This document shows positions 31,201-38,857 of a stretch of 64,000 nt of DNA, piece by piece (the first letter of the stretch is position 1; every line of letters starts with the position of its first letter). Both the position numbers and the translations under genes were made by a program. Where the stretch lies: contig OW387149.1 in assembly GCA_936440205.1 (NCBI GenBank), forward strand, positions 30,162,966 through 30,226,965, given 5' to 3'. The notes under the pieces were generated by a model that saw only the letters and a program-made list of their open reading frames with translations, ran no database searches and was not told where the DNA came from. Source of the stretch: Lepidonotus clava (lineage: Eukaryota; Annelida; Polychaeta; Phyllodocida; Polynoidae).

Positions 31201-32870
31201 TAATACATGGTTGAATTATTGAAAATCGACATATAAGGATCTTGTGGGAGAATGTATAATGCATTATGATAAAAAGAGAAGAGAAATTGACTATCAAAAA
31301 GCTAAAATAGTAGATGTATAGACAGACACCAAATGATGTGTCAGAGATAATGAAACTAATGATTGACAATGTCTGATTTCTGACAGGGCCATCTTACTGA
31401 CATCGATCATCGGAGGGGTCGTCATCAGTATCATTGGGATTGGCCTGGTCGTCCTCTGTGTGATTGACGTACACCGAATGATGTGTCAGTGTTACTTAAA
31501 AACTAATGATTGACTATGTCTGATTTCTGACAGGGCCATCTTACTGACATCGATCATCGGAGGGGTCGTTATCAGTATCATTGGTATTGGCCTGGTTGTC
31601 CTCTACATTAAAGATGTACATCGAATGACGTGTCAGAGATAATAAAACTAATGATTGACAATGTCTGATTTCTGACAGGGCCATCTTACTGACATCGATC
31701 ATCGGAGGGGTCGTCATCAGTATCATTGGGATTGGCCTGGTCGTCCTCTGTGTGATTGACGTACACCGAATGATGTGTCAGTGTTACTTAAAAACTAATG
31801 ATTGACTATGTCTGATTTCTGACAGGGCCATCTTGCTGACATCGATCATCGGAGGGGTCGTCATCAGTATCATTGGGATTGGCCTGGTCGTCCTCTGTGT
31901 GATCGACGTACACCGAATGACGTGTCAGAGTGACCACGACCTTGAGTCACCCTTGATCAGTGATGGTGAGTTATGATTGGTTGCATTTTAAGGCACTTTG
32001 GGATTTGGATGGTTTTGTTTTTGTGTCTTTCTAAAATGTAAATTTAGTTCAACTGGCATTTTAAGGCACTTTAGGGGTAGGTTCGATTTATTGTTTTTTT
32101 CAGCTTTTTGGTTGTTTTCCCTTGATATTGAACTGGGTTAATGCATGTTAAATACAATGTAAAATATGATATATTAGAACAGAACAATACTGGCACTGGA
32201 AGCTATGGTCTTGGATAAGTACATGGAATACTAGTTCATCCAGATGCCCCTACAGAAGTATATAATTATGTTTCCATAGGCTGCAATAATACCATCCATC
32301 TGGACACACTCTGATGACAATGACATCCCATCGTTGCCTTTTACCTTTATTTTGAATATGGATTTATTTATGTAGAATAACAGTGGGAATATTCCTCCAG
32401 AAAAGTTTAAACACAGAGACGGGTCTAACCTTGCTGGGGAGGCCCAGCATTTTACATAAAAAACGCAAAATTACAAAGATAAAGGGGGATCCTAAGTCGG
32501 CCCTAGTATAAAGAATACTAAAAGTCAGAACAGGTTCATAACAATTTGCTATTTTCCAGAAGAAGATGATTTCATGGATGACCTTAAGGGTGGGAATAGG
32601 TTCATAATAGTGTGTTATTTTCCAGAAGAGGATGATTTCATGGAGGACCCCAAGGGGGGCCCGGCTGGGAAGTGGTGTACCAAACACAAGGTGATGGGGG
32701 CGCCACCAAGCGGGAACGCCCTGCAAAAGTCACCTGACCCGTCACCGGAAGAAGACCCGTCCATGACGCTGGAGTCAACTATGACATGTACAACGGAAGT
32801 GACGTCACTCGCAACGACGCCAATAGAGAATATAGACTTAACAGAAGACGAAAATGACGAGAAAGTATAG
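22177..32870 (+). CDS. Spliced single-pass membrane protein, VOPP1/WBP1/Shisa-like (STMC6 type)
   Basis: Inferred coding exons are 22177-22237, 24399-24528, 31826-31965 and 32560 (or 32626)-32870. All junctions are GT-AG and in phase, giving about 213 or 191 residues. Order: signal peptide (1-20); ectodomain with an N-G-S sequon at N33 and six cysteines at 25, 42, 53-54 and 58-59; a transmembrane helix at about 65-88; an acidic, proline- and threonine-rich tail of 100 or more residues. The C-X16-C-X10-CC-X3-CC spacing just before the helix is close to VOPP1 and WBP1, adaptor-like proteins of the Shisa-like superfamily. The PPxY motifs of those families are absent, so the partner may differ. 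The tail ends with a SUMO-interaction-like IDLTEDE and a class III PDZ-type EKV terminus. Family placement rests on cysteine spacing only. The exon duplications are treated separately. The protein probably acts at the plasma or endosomal membrane, by analogy. Confidence 0.6.
22427..22481 (+). CDS. Signal-peptide exon, copy 2
   Basis: An ATG at 22427 opens MKVAVYILGAALTLRLGG and ends at the same donor (GTGAGTGTGG) with the same one-base overhang as copy 1, so it would splice in frame to the ectodomain exon at 24399. No pyrimidine-rich acceptor precedes it. If used, it would act as an alternative first exon, or be reached from an upstream transcript without splicing. LTLLPDGG has become LTLRLGGG, which weakens the end of the hydrophobic core. 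Confidence 0.4.
22698..22752 (+). CDS. Signal-peptide exon, copy 3
   Basis: An ATG at 22698 gives MKIAVYVLGAALTLLPGG, nearly identical to copy 1, followed by the donor GTGAGT at 22753 in the same phase. The preceding GAGGTTAGGGTTGTGA is shared with copy 2, showing that the duplicated unit includes flanking sequence. It has an intact start, hydrophobic core and donor, so it is a credible alternative leader exon; no acceptor is visible. Confidence 0.4.
22891..22929 (+). pseudogene. Signal-peptide exon, copy 4 (decayed)
   Basis: ATGAAG, GTGGTTTACATACTTACCC and TATTGCCACATGGAG match copies 1-3, but about ten bases (GGGGGCTGCA) are missing, which breaks the frame between the ATG and the exon end, and the donor is GTGAAT. 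It appears dead as a leader exon. Confidence 0.6.
23649..23967. mobile_element. DNA transposon-like element (CAGGGCTGCCAAC ends) inside the GT block
   Basis: CAGGGCTGCCAACTGTCCTG at the left and GTTGGCAGGCCTG at the right form short inverted ends, with TAGTGG repeated directly outside both (23643-23648 and 23968-23973). The body has repeated TTGTCCTTATT motifs. The CAGGG start is typical of hAT-type nonautonomous elements, although I see six rather than eight duplicated bases. It splits the GT-rich block and so is younger than it. Confidence 0.7.
24399..24528 (+). CDS. Exon 3: cysteine-rich ectodomain (single copy)
   Basis: Acceptor CCTACACTTCAG at 24398; donor GTACGT at 24529. The 130 bases complete the split glycine, encode 42 codons and leave two bases of a leucine codon, matching the one-base start of the transmembrane exons. 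Key residues: RGSCVEYE, the sequon NGS, RTCPLDHP, YVYCCVDTCCEE. This is the only coding exon of the gene with no local duplicate. If the donor is skipped, the frame runs 17 codons further to a TAA at 24578, giving a short secreted form without the helix. Confidence 0.65.
24578..24790. mobile_element. MITE family A copy abutting exon 3
   Basis: Starts TAAGGGCAGTATTAGACTAC, ACAACTTGAGCTGTGATATG; ends GTAGTGTTGTGTAACACTGCC. Its first three bases are the stop codon of the exon 3 read-through frame. Confidence 0.65.
25170..25480. repeat. Family M interspersed repeat
   Basis: It shares the CTATTGGTGTATCTTGCCGG, GAACCCAGCATGGTACACC and CCTATTGCTGGTATCCAAAT blocks with copies at 41150-41400 and, inverted, 38340-38640. 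No inverted ends were recognised. Confidence 0.5.
25645..26012. repeat. Two-unit tandem duplication, 190-base period
   Basis: ACCCAGTTACCTTGTGAGGC at 25651 and ACCCAGTTGCCTTGTGAAGC at 25841 start the units; each continues through GAGTCAGACATGACCG / TAGTCAGACAAGACCG and ends with AAATGTCAAAAAT. Intronic; no coding potential seen. Confidence 0.7.
26278..26605. mobile_element. MITE family I copy, inverted
   Basis: The left end TCCCAGTCAAACAGCGATGT and right end GCATGCTTGCCCGGACTGGC are the family-I ends. Inside, TTAGGTTGAGACTCACCAAA and AACATAACCAGAATGTAACA are reverse complements of the blocks at 1324. Confidence 0.5.
26698..27007. mobile_element. MITE family F with inner GGCCGAAAGTGCG repeats
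   Basis: TTAAGCCCGTATTCCACATA and CCGAAAG at the left, TCGGTATGTGGAATACGGCC then TTTAA at the right. The core has four units of GGCCGCCGAAAGTGCGTCAT type in both orientations, so it is extremely self-complementary and GC-rich. TTAA sequences at both ends fit a TTAA target site. Confidence 0.75.
27394..28218 (-). CDS. Long antisense reading frame, unidentified
   Basis: An ATG-started open frame of 274 codons, the longest in the window, inside an intron of the plus gene. The N-terminal 180 residues are tyrosine-, isoleucine- and histidine-rich with no family I recognise. The C-terminal part runs through the family-H element at 27513-27665 (proline run) and is clearly not protein-derived. I regard it as probably a chance frame, but its length merits a transcript check. 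Confidence 0.12.
   Translation of the reverse strand: MPWWLWDLYHKILIISSDISANIISLVKVKEWYEGDAFIVDYMGYMALFITVYEQQHDLMSDCLHQDYIHKFIIMYTLKLYYCKIQISYRPYVICSRRPLFCHYHLFVNKLITIPRKNNGQLLHQKAVACIYFDILLISKVYNIVETHSCKSPFQQHFVSTGCSKYLFATIISSHRCNSCCKVEITGGSRVLKREGGRGGIGRILHLKKKTKLSEKKGGAPAPAHPPPPPTGSAIGSDNPQITFTLVEKVHYGRRMVLLHCKLAGCIYVNLLSM
27513..27665. mobile_element. Family H element
   Basis: ATGGCGGATCCAGTGGGGG at the left and CCTGGATCCGCCAGTG at the right; body with CCTCCCTTTTTTTCGGACAA, poly-T and AATGTAAAATTCGGCC. Confidence 0.7.
28232..28410. mobile_element. Family H element, CCCCTAAACT-related subfamily
   Basis: CAGGGGCCCATCCAAGAAGG start, a GACTGAAACTTAGCAAAGAG body block and a TTTAGTACTTATCCTTTACG block, ending ACGAAATCCTCCATCTG. 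Confidence 0.5.
28630..28805. mobile_element. Family H element, diverged
   Basis: CAGGGCAGATACATGATTTC at the left, TAAGCTTAGTACTAAAAATG inside, and two GGACCC/GGGTCC-rich blocks at the right. Confidence 0.45.
28963..29115. mobile_element. MITE family L copy
   Basis: It contains TTTGCGCAGTGAATCACCCC, AGACGCCTTGATCTCAATA and a GGGCCTATTACACT block, ending near AGTAATGAAAAAGATG. The same order of blocks is at 58663-58808, and a partial copy is near 34243. Confidence 0.5.
29420..29805. mobile_element. Family C-related MITE region
   Basis: Repeated GTCGGCC(G/A)ACT and GGCTGACT motifs and a right end GTGGGTATGGGGCTTAAA match family C (36729, 51114, 51262). Boundaries are uncertain. Confidence 0.4.
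29802..30552. mobile_element. Family D MITE (outer copy) with another inserted in it
   Basis: The outer ends TTAAAGCCTGGTCCTCCCAT and CCCTGTAGGGACCAGCCTTT are inverted repeats, each followed inward by GGCGA(C/T). Subterminal GGCGACTAA / TTAGTCGCC motifs are scattered throughout. The inner copy at 29881-30246 interrupts it. Confidence 0.6.
29881..30246. mobile_element. Family D MITE, inner intact copy
   Basis: TAATGCCTGGTCCCCACTTG and GCCGATTAA at the left, TTAGTCGGCCAAGTGGGGAC and GCGGCATTA at the right. At least ten GTCGGGCGACTAA-type motifs occur in both orientations between them, a dense subterminal array of probable transposase-binding sites. Confidence 0.8.
30904..31055. mobile_element. 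Family H element, GGCAATTGCC subfamily fragment
   Basis: CAATGGCAGATCCAAGGGGG then GGCAAAAGGGGCAATTACCC, like the copy at 19122. The right boundary is unclear. Confidence 0.45.
31309..31386 (+). pseudogene. Vestige of a further transmembrane exon copy
   Basis: GTAGATGTATAGACAGACAC, CAAATGATGTGTCAGAGATA matches the 3' end of the transmembrane exon (GACGTACACCGAATGATGTG) with a small insertion. It is followed by the same GAAACTAATGATTGACAATG spacer and acceptor that precede copy 1. The helix-coding part is missing. Confidence 0.55.
31387..31513 (+). CDS. Transmembrane exon, copy 1
   Basis: Acceptor GATTTCTGACAG. It reads in phase from exon 3 through AILLTSIIGGVVISIIGIG, LVVLCVIDVHRMM, then CQCYLKTND and a TGA. 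No donor like that of copy 4 is present. If used, it would be a terminal exon giving a protein with a ten-residue tail after the helix. Apparently identical to copy 3 over the whole 146-base unit. Confidence 0.35.
31534..31642 (+). CDS. Transmembrane exon, copy 2 (possible alternative last exon)
   Basis: Same acceptor and phase. The helix ends LVVLYIKDVHRMTCQR and stops at TAA (31640-31642). AATAAA overlaps that stop (31641-31646), a candidate polyadenylation signal, so this copy is a plausible alternative last exon encoding a very short tail. CVID of the other copies is YIKD here. Confidence 0.4.
31679..31805 (+). CDS. Transmembrane exon, copy 3
   Basis: Sequence and frame as copy 1, ending CQCYLKTND and TGA at 31803. 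The identity of copies 1 and 3, together with features shared by 2 and 4 (ATGACGTGTCAGAG), indicates duplication of a two-unit block of about 292 bases, or later gene conversion. Confidence 0.35.
31826..31965 (+). CDS. Exon 4: transmembrane exon, copy 4 (with donor)
   Basis: 140 bases: one base completing the leucine, 46 codons, one base left over. It encodes the helix AILLTSIIGGVVISIIGIG, LVVLCVIDVHRMT and the first tail residues CQSDHDLESPLISD. It ends at GTGAGT (31966), and the one-base overhang joins the tail exon as glutamate. The only copy with a convincing donor, hence the one in the main protein model. Confidence 0.6.
31966..32559 (+). other. Last intron of the plus-strand gene
   Basis: It contains a short repeated GGCATTTTAAGGCACTTT(G/A)GG motif (31982 and 32057) and nothing coding. 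It ends at the first of two duplicated acceptors. Confidence 0.5.
32560..32870 (+). CDS. Exon 5: cytoplasmic tail, with two in-frame acceptors
   Basis: ATTTTCCAG occurs at 32551-32559 and again at 32617-32625, 66 bases (22 codons) later. After each comes the same coding start (EEDDFMDDLKGG / EEDDFMEDPKGG), and the frame is open throughout. Use of either site gives 102 or 80 tail codons. The remainder is rich in D, E, P, S and T, has CTKHK, and ends NIDLTEDENDEKV with TAG at 32868. IDLTEDE has the form of a SUMO-interaction motif, and EKV fits a class III PDZ ligand; both are only motif matches. Confidence 0.6.
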
Positions 32871-33610
32871 CCAAGGGGGCCGGCAAATAAAAGATGTCTA
32901 TATTCCGTTTCCTTCTCTATTTTCATATGGCTTGTAAGCCGGATATTCTCATTTAAAACCATACTATCATCTGCGAGACGGACGTAGGGCCTAGTTTGAT
33001 TCCAATAACGTCACCAGATTATGTTTAAACGTCACAAACGTCGTCAGCCACGACTTTGCTAGGCTTAGGGGTGGGGCCCCTAACATTAGCAATACACGGA
33101 TGATACTGTGGCTTTGATTTAAGGAAACAAATGATGCGTTTTCAATTAGGCCTACCTAATGCATGCCTAACACATGACTGTCTGCTTGGATTGCCGAATA
33201 ACATTGTGTTACAACACGAAAACTGAGTTAGACCTATCACTTATGAAAATAATTACATATAAACCAATAAGGCAGTGACTGGCACAGAGCTGTTGTCAAT
33301 ATAGAGATGTTGAGCATATTATTTGACCATAATGGACCATCAATCAATTGTCAGAAATCGGTCCTATCGTTATAAGACTTCCTAATATCATAATCATTGT
33401 CATCGTTTATGTGAATATTAATGCTAAAATGGTATTCCCATGCATGTGAAATGGTATTCCTATGTTTCATCAATGTCCTTGATATCATGATATGGACTTA
33501 TTCACATGTTATTGATAAGTTGCATGTTGCATAAGCAAGTATCTTAAAACTGTTCAATGCTTATTTATGTACATGTATGATAATATTTGTTTTATTTTCA
33601 TTAATAAAAG
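32871..33610 (+). other. 3' untranslated region with two polyadenylation signals
   Basis: AATAAA occurs 16 bases after the stop (32886-32891) and again at 33603-33608, the second followed by an AT-rich run. The nearer signal is very close to the stop; the farther gives a 3' UTR of about 750 bases. Confidence 0.45.
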
Positions 33611-34880
33611 ATTAAAGACAATAATGTGTATCAATTAATGTATCATACACGTTCGCCTGTTGCCAAGACCATAATATTAACTTGCAATTGCTCACAGTTG
33701 CGTTCAAGGTTGAAATATCAAAGGGGACTGGGCCTCATCTAAATTCTCATGCGACTTGAGTTTTAGTGGTACCAGTGTAGTAGTTGCTCTGAGAAAACCA
33801 TTTTAGCAATTTATTTTTCTTATCAATCCATCATCTCTCTTATTCTAAATTATTATAGAGCAAAATAGAGTGTAGCTGTGTATGCGAAATGTTACATCTA
33901 ATAATCATAACAAGTATTATAGCTATATACCAACATCTATTCAGATATCCATGTTTAATATCGATATAATTATCACAAGATTTGTTTCCCGTACTCAGGA
34001 TCCAATGAACACTAACCTGTAACCTGTACGCATTTACCAAGCAACTATTACTAAAACCCTACTCATGCAGAGTCAAGCCTTCCCTCTAATTCTAAATAGT
34101 TAATCTCTTCGCCAATCTCTTGGACCATACATTAATCTAGGAATATCTAGTTCTTCCGATGCACCATAATGACACCTAGGTAACATCTAAATATCTGGCA
34201 TTGTAAGGTTGACTTAATTTTATATGCCCTTTGCATTCTGAATACACCTTTTACATGAGCCTGCGCAGTGAACTCTGACATAGACGAACTGTTTCCAACC
34301 ATTTACACAAGCAGGGTTTAAACTATTGAAAAAGGTCTATAATGAAGCATATTCTATCTGAACTCTTTCCTTGCTTGGCGCCACTACCTGGTGCCCCCTG
34401 GAGTAAAAACAAAGAACTAACCATATCAGTTGAAAGTCTGATTTTCTGAATTAATGAGTCAGTTGGCTTATTCCAGTCTAACTCATATAGCAGTTACAAC
34501 GTTGTTTAGTGTAGACCAAAAAGTTATCAAGAAAATATTTTCAACCGCAAAGCTACACCCCACTCACCCTTCATACACTCCCTTAGCAAAATAAAAGCAT
34601 GTACATGTTGTATCTCCATAAATGATTTTCCGGACCACGCCACCTAGTGTGTAACTCGACCATAGAAGGGCTACCCAGACAAGCCTGGGGGATTTCTCTG
34701 TTTGAGCATGTGTAAATTGGCTTTATTAAACTACCTATCGCTCTTTAGCTACAAACGTTTGAAGAATCTTGTAATGATGGCCATATAGATCAGAATCTGA
34801 TCTTTTTATTGCTATATAGAACATGGCTATGAATGGTTGTCTTGTATCCTAAAAACAATTTGCAATATTAAAAGTTTTGT
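33611..34880. other. Intergenic region between the convergent genes
   Basis: A partial family-L MITE lies at about 34243-34343 (CTTTTACATGAGCCTGCGCA ... TTGAAAAAGGTC). Nothing else was recognised. Confidence 0.35.
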
Positions 34881-35545
34881 TTTAATTCTAGCCAATGGGA
34901 AGAGTCCCCAAGGCCTTATCAGCATTATGTAATCACCCTCCACCAATCAGGGGTCACACTATCCCACTCCGTGGGTTTGTTTGTCCTACCTCCTCTGGAG
35001 CGTGACCAACGCGCGAGGTCGGGATAAGACTCTATTGGATAATGTCCCATAGTGACCGGAGATGCATTCTTCAAAAGCCATCTCTGTAGAATGCTTTGGT
35101 AGCAGTTGTGCTTGTCCTCCCTTTGGTTGATCATCTTTCCAAAACATTAGCTTATGAGTTGACCTTTCTCCACTATGCTATGAACTGTTATATTGCATAG
35201 AGCCTGCCAATGTGCAACCTTTGATGATTTTCCAACAGAGCTAATGACCCATCACACCACCATCCCATTCTTCTCAAGGTTGTCCCCTGGTTGCCATACC
35301 ACCTAGAGATCATCATGGACTGCAGGTAAATCCTTTTGTTTTCTGGGGTAGTTTAACATCTGCCCAACCCTTCAGGGTTCTTTCTAGACTGCACAAAGTT
35401 TTGCTTTTCAGGTTCGATATCATACTCTTCTTGAAGAATAGCAAAGTGTCTTTTATGTGCCATGTCCAATAGGAAGGGCACCACACAACCGGCCTTTGAT
35501 CACCGTGTTGGGGGCACAGGTCCTAGGGTAAAGCCATAATTCGTG
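34881..35545. other. Unique-looking segment with CCAAT boxes and an exon-like stretch
   Basis: GCCAATGGG, CACCAATCAG and an inverted TATTGGAT lie within 150 bases (34892-35042). At 35234-35326 an acceptor-like TTTTCCAACAG and a donor CTGCAG followed by GTAAAT bound an open stretch (ANDPSHHHPILLK, VVPWLPYHLEIIMDC). It may be an exon of an unrecognised plus-strand transcript; evidence is weak. Confidence 0.2.
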
Positions 35546-35649
35546 GGGCCATGCGAGGACGAGCCAAAAGGCTCTTCTTTATCTTTATCACCCATGAAAT
35601 ATCATTATGTTGGTTGAAAATCATGAAAATGAGTAGTGGTACGTATGGC

Positions 35650-36150
35650 CTGTCAATATGTACCTCGCTAATAGCGAACTGGCTATATATTCGACGTCAT
35701 GTATGCGACGTCGTTTACAAAAAAGACAGTGTATACACGACGTCGCCTAAATAAGAGAAGCAATTCACGCGACAAGCTACCCATTCCCATTTCCGTATAC
35801 TACTATTACTAATATGTCGCGTATATTGTTTCTATTGTACGCGCGACACATAGTCTCCCAACCGTTCCGACTTTCTTGGGACAGTCCCGAACTTCCCAGG
35901 AAAGGACACAGATGTCCCGGAAAATGCTATTTATGTTAAATAAGATTTTTTTCACAACGTCGCCTGAATAAGATGAAGGACGTACACGTCCAGAATCAAA
36001 CCTGCAATAAATTCCCATTTCCATACACTACTAACAGGTCGCGTGAATAATAGAACCAAAACACGCGACTATGTCGCGTAAGTAGTTGAGTTTATTGAGG
36101 CGACGTATAGCATATATGGGCAGCGCCGGCAATAGCACGCACTGGCCATT
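35650..36150. repeat. CpG-rich GACGTCGC/GTCGCGT repeat patch
   Basis: CGACGTC, GCGACGTCG and GTCGCGT motifs recur about a dozen times. Two units about 218 bases apart share ACGACGTCGCCTAAATAAG / ACAACGTCGCCTGAATAAG and CCCATTTCC(G/A)TA(T/C)ACTACTA. The CpG density contrasts with the surrounding DNA. Probably a MITE with subterminal repeats, interrupted at about 35855-35935 by another short repeat. Confidence 0.5.
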
Positions 36151-36728
36151 AGTCATGCAGACAATAATAAGCTATTACCCCTTTCAGGTGGAGTAAGAAT
36201 AACAAACCATAAAACTTTCAGATAACATCAAATTTACTTTATTTAAGCACATGCTTACACTTGATATCAAATGTACACATAGAATGAGTTCTGATGAGGC
36301 ATGATGGGAATAATGATGACGTCACAACTGTATCTCACTGCTGATTCAACGCTTCCAAAATTGAGTCCTTAAATTTTCAGTTGAACTAAACAGCCTGCAT
36401 ACATACCTGCTACATAAGGATAAAACAATGAGAGGTTAGCCTTGAAACATGGTTAACTAAATAGTTTTGGTTTATCTACCAAACTACCAAAATGGCCTGA
36501 CACCCAGGATAAGTGCGATTGAAACAAGATGGCGGGCATTGGCAAGATCTTTGGCCCCTGCACACAAGAGTATATTAACAGAGGGTACAAGCCTAAAAAA
36601 GTAGACATGTCGATCATACAATGGGAATCTTCTGATAAAGCCTATGGCTTGTAGGTTCAGAAATGAACTTTTTACATGTCAGTTTGTTTGCTTGGGATAA
36701 TGGTATTTAGATTAAGATCATGTCTTTT
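36151..36728. other. Intergenic; distal polyadenylation signal candidate for the minus-strand gene
   Basis: TTTATT at 36238-36243 is AATAAA on the minus strand, but it would imply a 3' UTR of nearly 6 kb for UBE2E. A closer candidate lies at 38782-38787. No coding exon seen. Confidence 0.3.
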
Positions 36729-36979
36729 GAGCCCCATACCCACTAGGCTGTTTTTAAGAAGTTGGCTGACTGTTTGGTGCTAAAATCAGCCAATTTAACT
36801 AAAATAATCAGTCAATTTTTACACCAATTCAGATTTGAACTTGTACATTTCAGAACTGTATACAGATGAATGATCCAAATCAGCGCTAAAATCAGCCAAT
36901 TACACTAGTGCAATCAGTCGATTTAGCAGACATCAAATTGCCCAACATGCTCAAAATTGCCTGGGGAGTATGGGGCTTG
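36729..36979. mobile_element. MITE family C copy
   Basis: TGAGCCCCATACCCACTAGG at the left, GGGGAGTATGGGGCTTG at the right; inner GTTGGCTGACTG and AAAATCAGCCAATT motifs. Confidence 0.6.
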
Positions 36980-38339
36980 TAAGTTGCAGAAAAATGTGGC
37001 ATGTTGGTGTTTTGCGATGTACCTTCTGTTAAAATAAATACTCTGTGCCTGCATCCACCCTTATGGCATAGAATGCAATGTTCTATATTTGGTATTTCCA
37101 AAATATCCAAAATGCTTGAAGTGTCAATGCCACTGACTACTTGAAAAACATGTACTCTCATGAAACAGTCAATAAAATCCACATCAAAACCAAAAGTAGG
37201 TTTGTAACATTACAGGCTTTCTGACAAAAGATGGATACACGTTTCTTATGACTCAATGTTAAATAATGCATGTGACAAAAGTTATAAGAACCATGAATCA
37301 ATGTTTAAGTATTAAAGCTTTATGATGACATTCTATAAACAAAACCTTTTCAAATGTAATCTGAACTCGTCCAAGATTACATATCATTGGCTAGATAATT
37401 ATGCAACGCTTGATACACAGGACCATATAAAACTGTTTTGTAATAGCTACATATATAGCCTTTTCATAATTTGCCTAATATTCTGCAATTTTTAAGGATA
37501 AACGTCATGTTATTCTAGTATTGGAATTACGAAGAGAATATCAGAATACGCAGAATTATCAAACCAATACACAAAGATATACTTCTGTATACCTTATCCA
37601 AAATGAGAAAATAAACGCCAATTCCTGGGGAAAAATAGGTAAACATTCTTTTCATTTTTACATGAGTCTTTTTTTCACCTGTCCAAATGCTATGTCTGTT
37701 ACCTGGCCAATTTTATTCTATCGTGTTTAACAGTCTTTATTTGAATTCTAGTAGTAGACAGACATTTATTCATAACCATTTTAATTAGAACAGATATTCA
37801 GTCATTTACATAAATCTTTCCTATTTATGTTCAATTTCAGACATACGGCTCAGCTTCTACTTTAAACAATGTTTTTTTTTAAGTGACAACAGTCTAAACT
37901 GTGCAAGAAAGTGTCAAAAAGCAGAAAGGTATTAAGATGACTAAGGAACTTTTTGCTATTTTTTCTATAGTTGTCTATCTTGTTAATGGATATGCCATTT
38001 GTGTGACATAGCTAACATGAGTTTAATATTTCAACTGGCTAAATTTGATTCATTCAAGGACTATTTGATTGTTGTGCTCGTGTTTCTTGGATCACTGTAT
38101 CATTCAGTTCACCTTACAACCTTTAAGTTGAAAATCTAAAAGTTAAATATGGCCTATGTAATATTGTAAGTTAAAACATTTATACATTCTATGATACACA
38201 CATACATTCATGTCTCCAAACTCTTTCACTACCTAAGATGAGTGTAATGACGGATGATGTACAGAGTTGCCTCAAAAAGTTGATGTAAGACATTATATTA
38301 CACTACAACATTCACACCTCATTTTCTTCATACAACTTT
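36980..38339. other. AT-rich intergenic stretch, no gene seen
   Basis: Several short open frames, none with recognisable content. Possibly part of the UBE2E 3' UTR if the distal polyadenylation signal is used. Confidence 0.3.
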
Positions 38340-38640
38340 TTGTGCCAGTAAGAGTAGGACTGCCTCTAAGGCAGGCTGTAAGCCCAATTTAAGTAAAATT
38401 GATGGAGGAAGATGAGACAGCGGGTAATGAAGAGAACTACTTTTCTGGGCCTTTGGGCACCAGCAAATAGTTAACAGTGTACCATGCCGGGAACTTTCTT
38501 TGTCACTAATTCCCTGTAGGCTACACTTATAGCCTATGGCTGATACCCAATGGCCCAGACAAGCTATTCTCTGAATTCTGTTGCGAAAGGCAATGGGCAG
38601 GAGGCAGAGCCAACACAAACTTAATAGTATATTTTCGAAC
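38340..38640. repeat. Family M interspersed repeat, inverted
   Basis: It shares GTGTACCATGCCGGGAACTT, CTATGGCTGATACCCAATGG and GGGCCTTTGGGCACCAGCAA with the copies at 25170 and 41150 (reverse complement). Confidence 0.5.
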
Positions 38641-38857
38641 GAGATATTCTTTGAATTGAGAATCTGTGAATGTGGCCACTCTTGTGCTGAACTATTGACT
38701 TTACAAATTATATTTATTTTTCTCTCATTAAAATATCTATTAAGATCCTGTAAATAATAAACTATTGTCCTAGGACGGAAGTTTATTAAATCAAATTTGA
38801 TAAATAGCTATGGTTGGTTAACTTTGGTTATAAATATAACCAAGTCCTATGGGCAAC

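Noticed and set aside
32615-32962. 115-codon minus-strand frame
   Set aside because: Antisense shadow of the plus-strand tail exon, whose splice junctions and phase support the plus strand.
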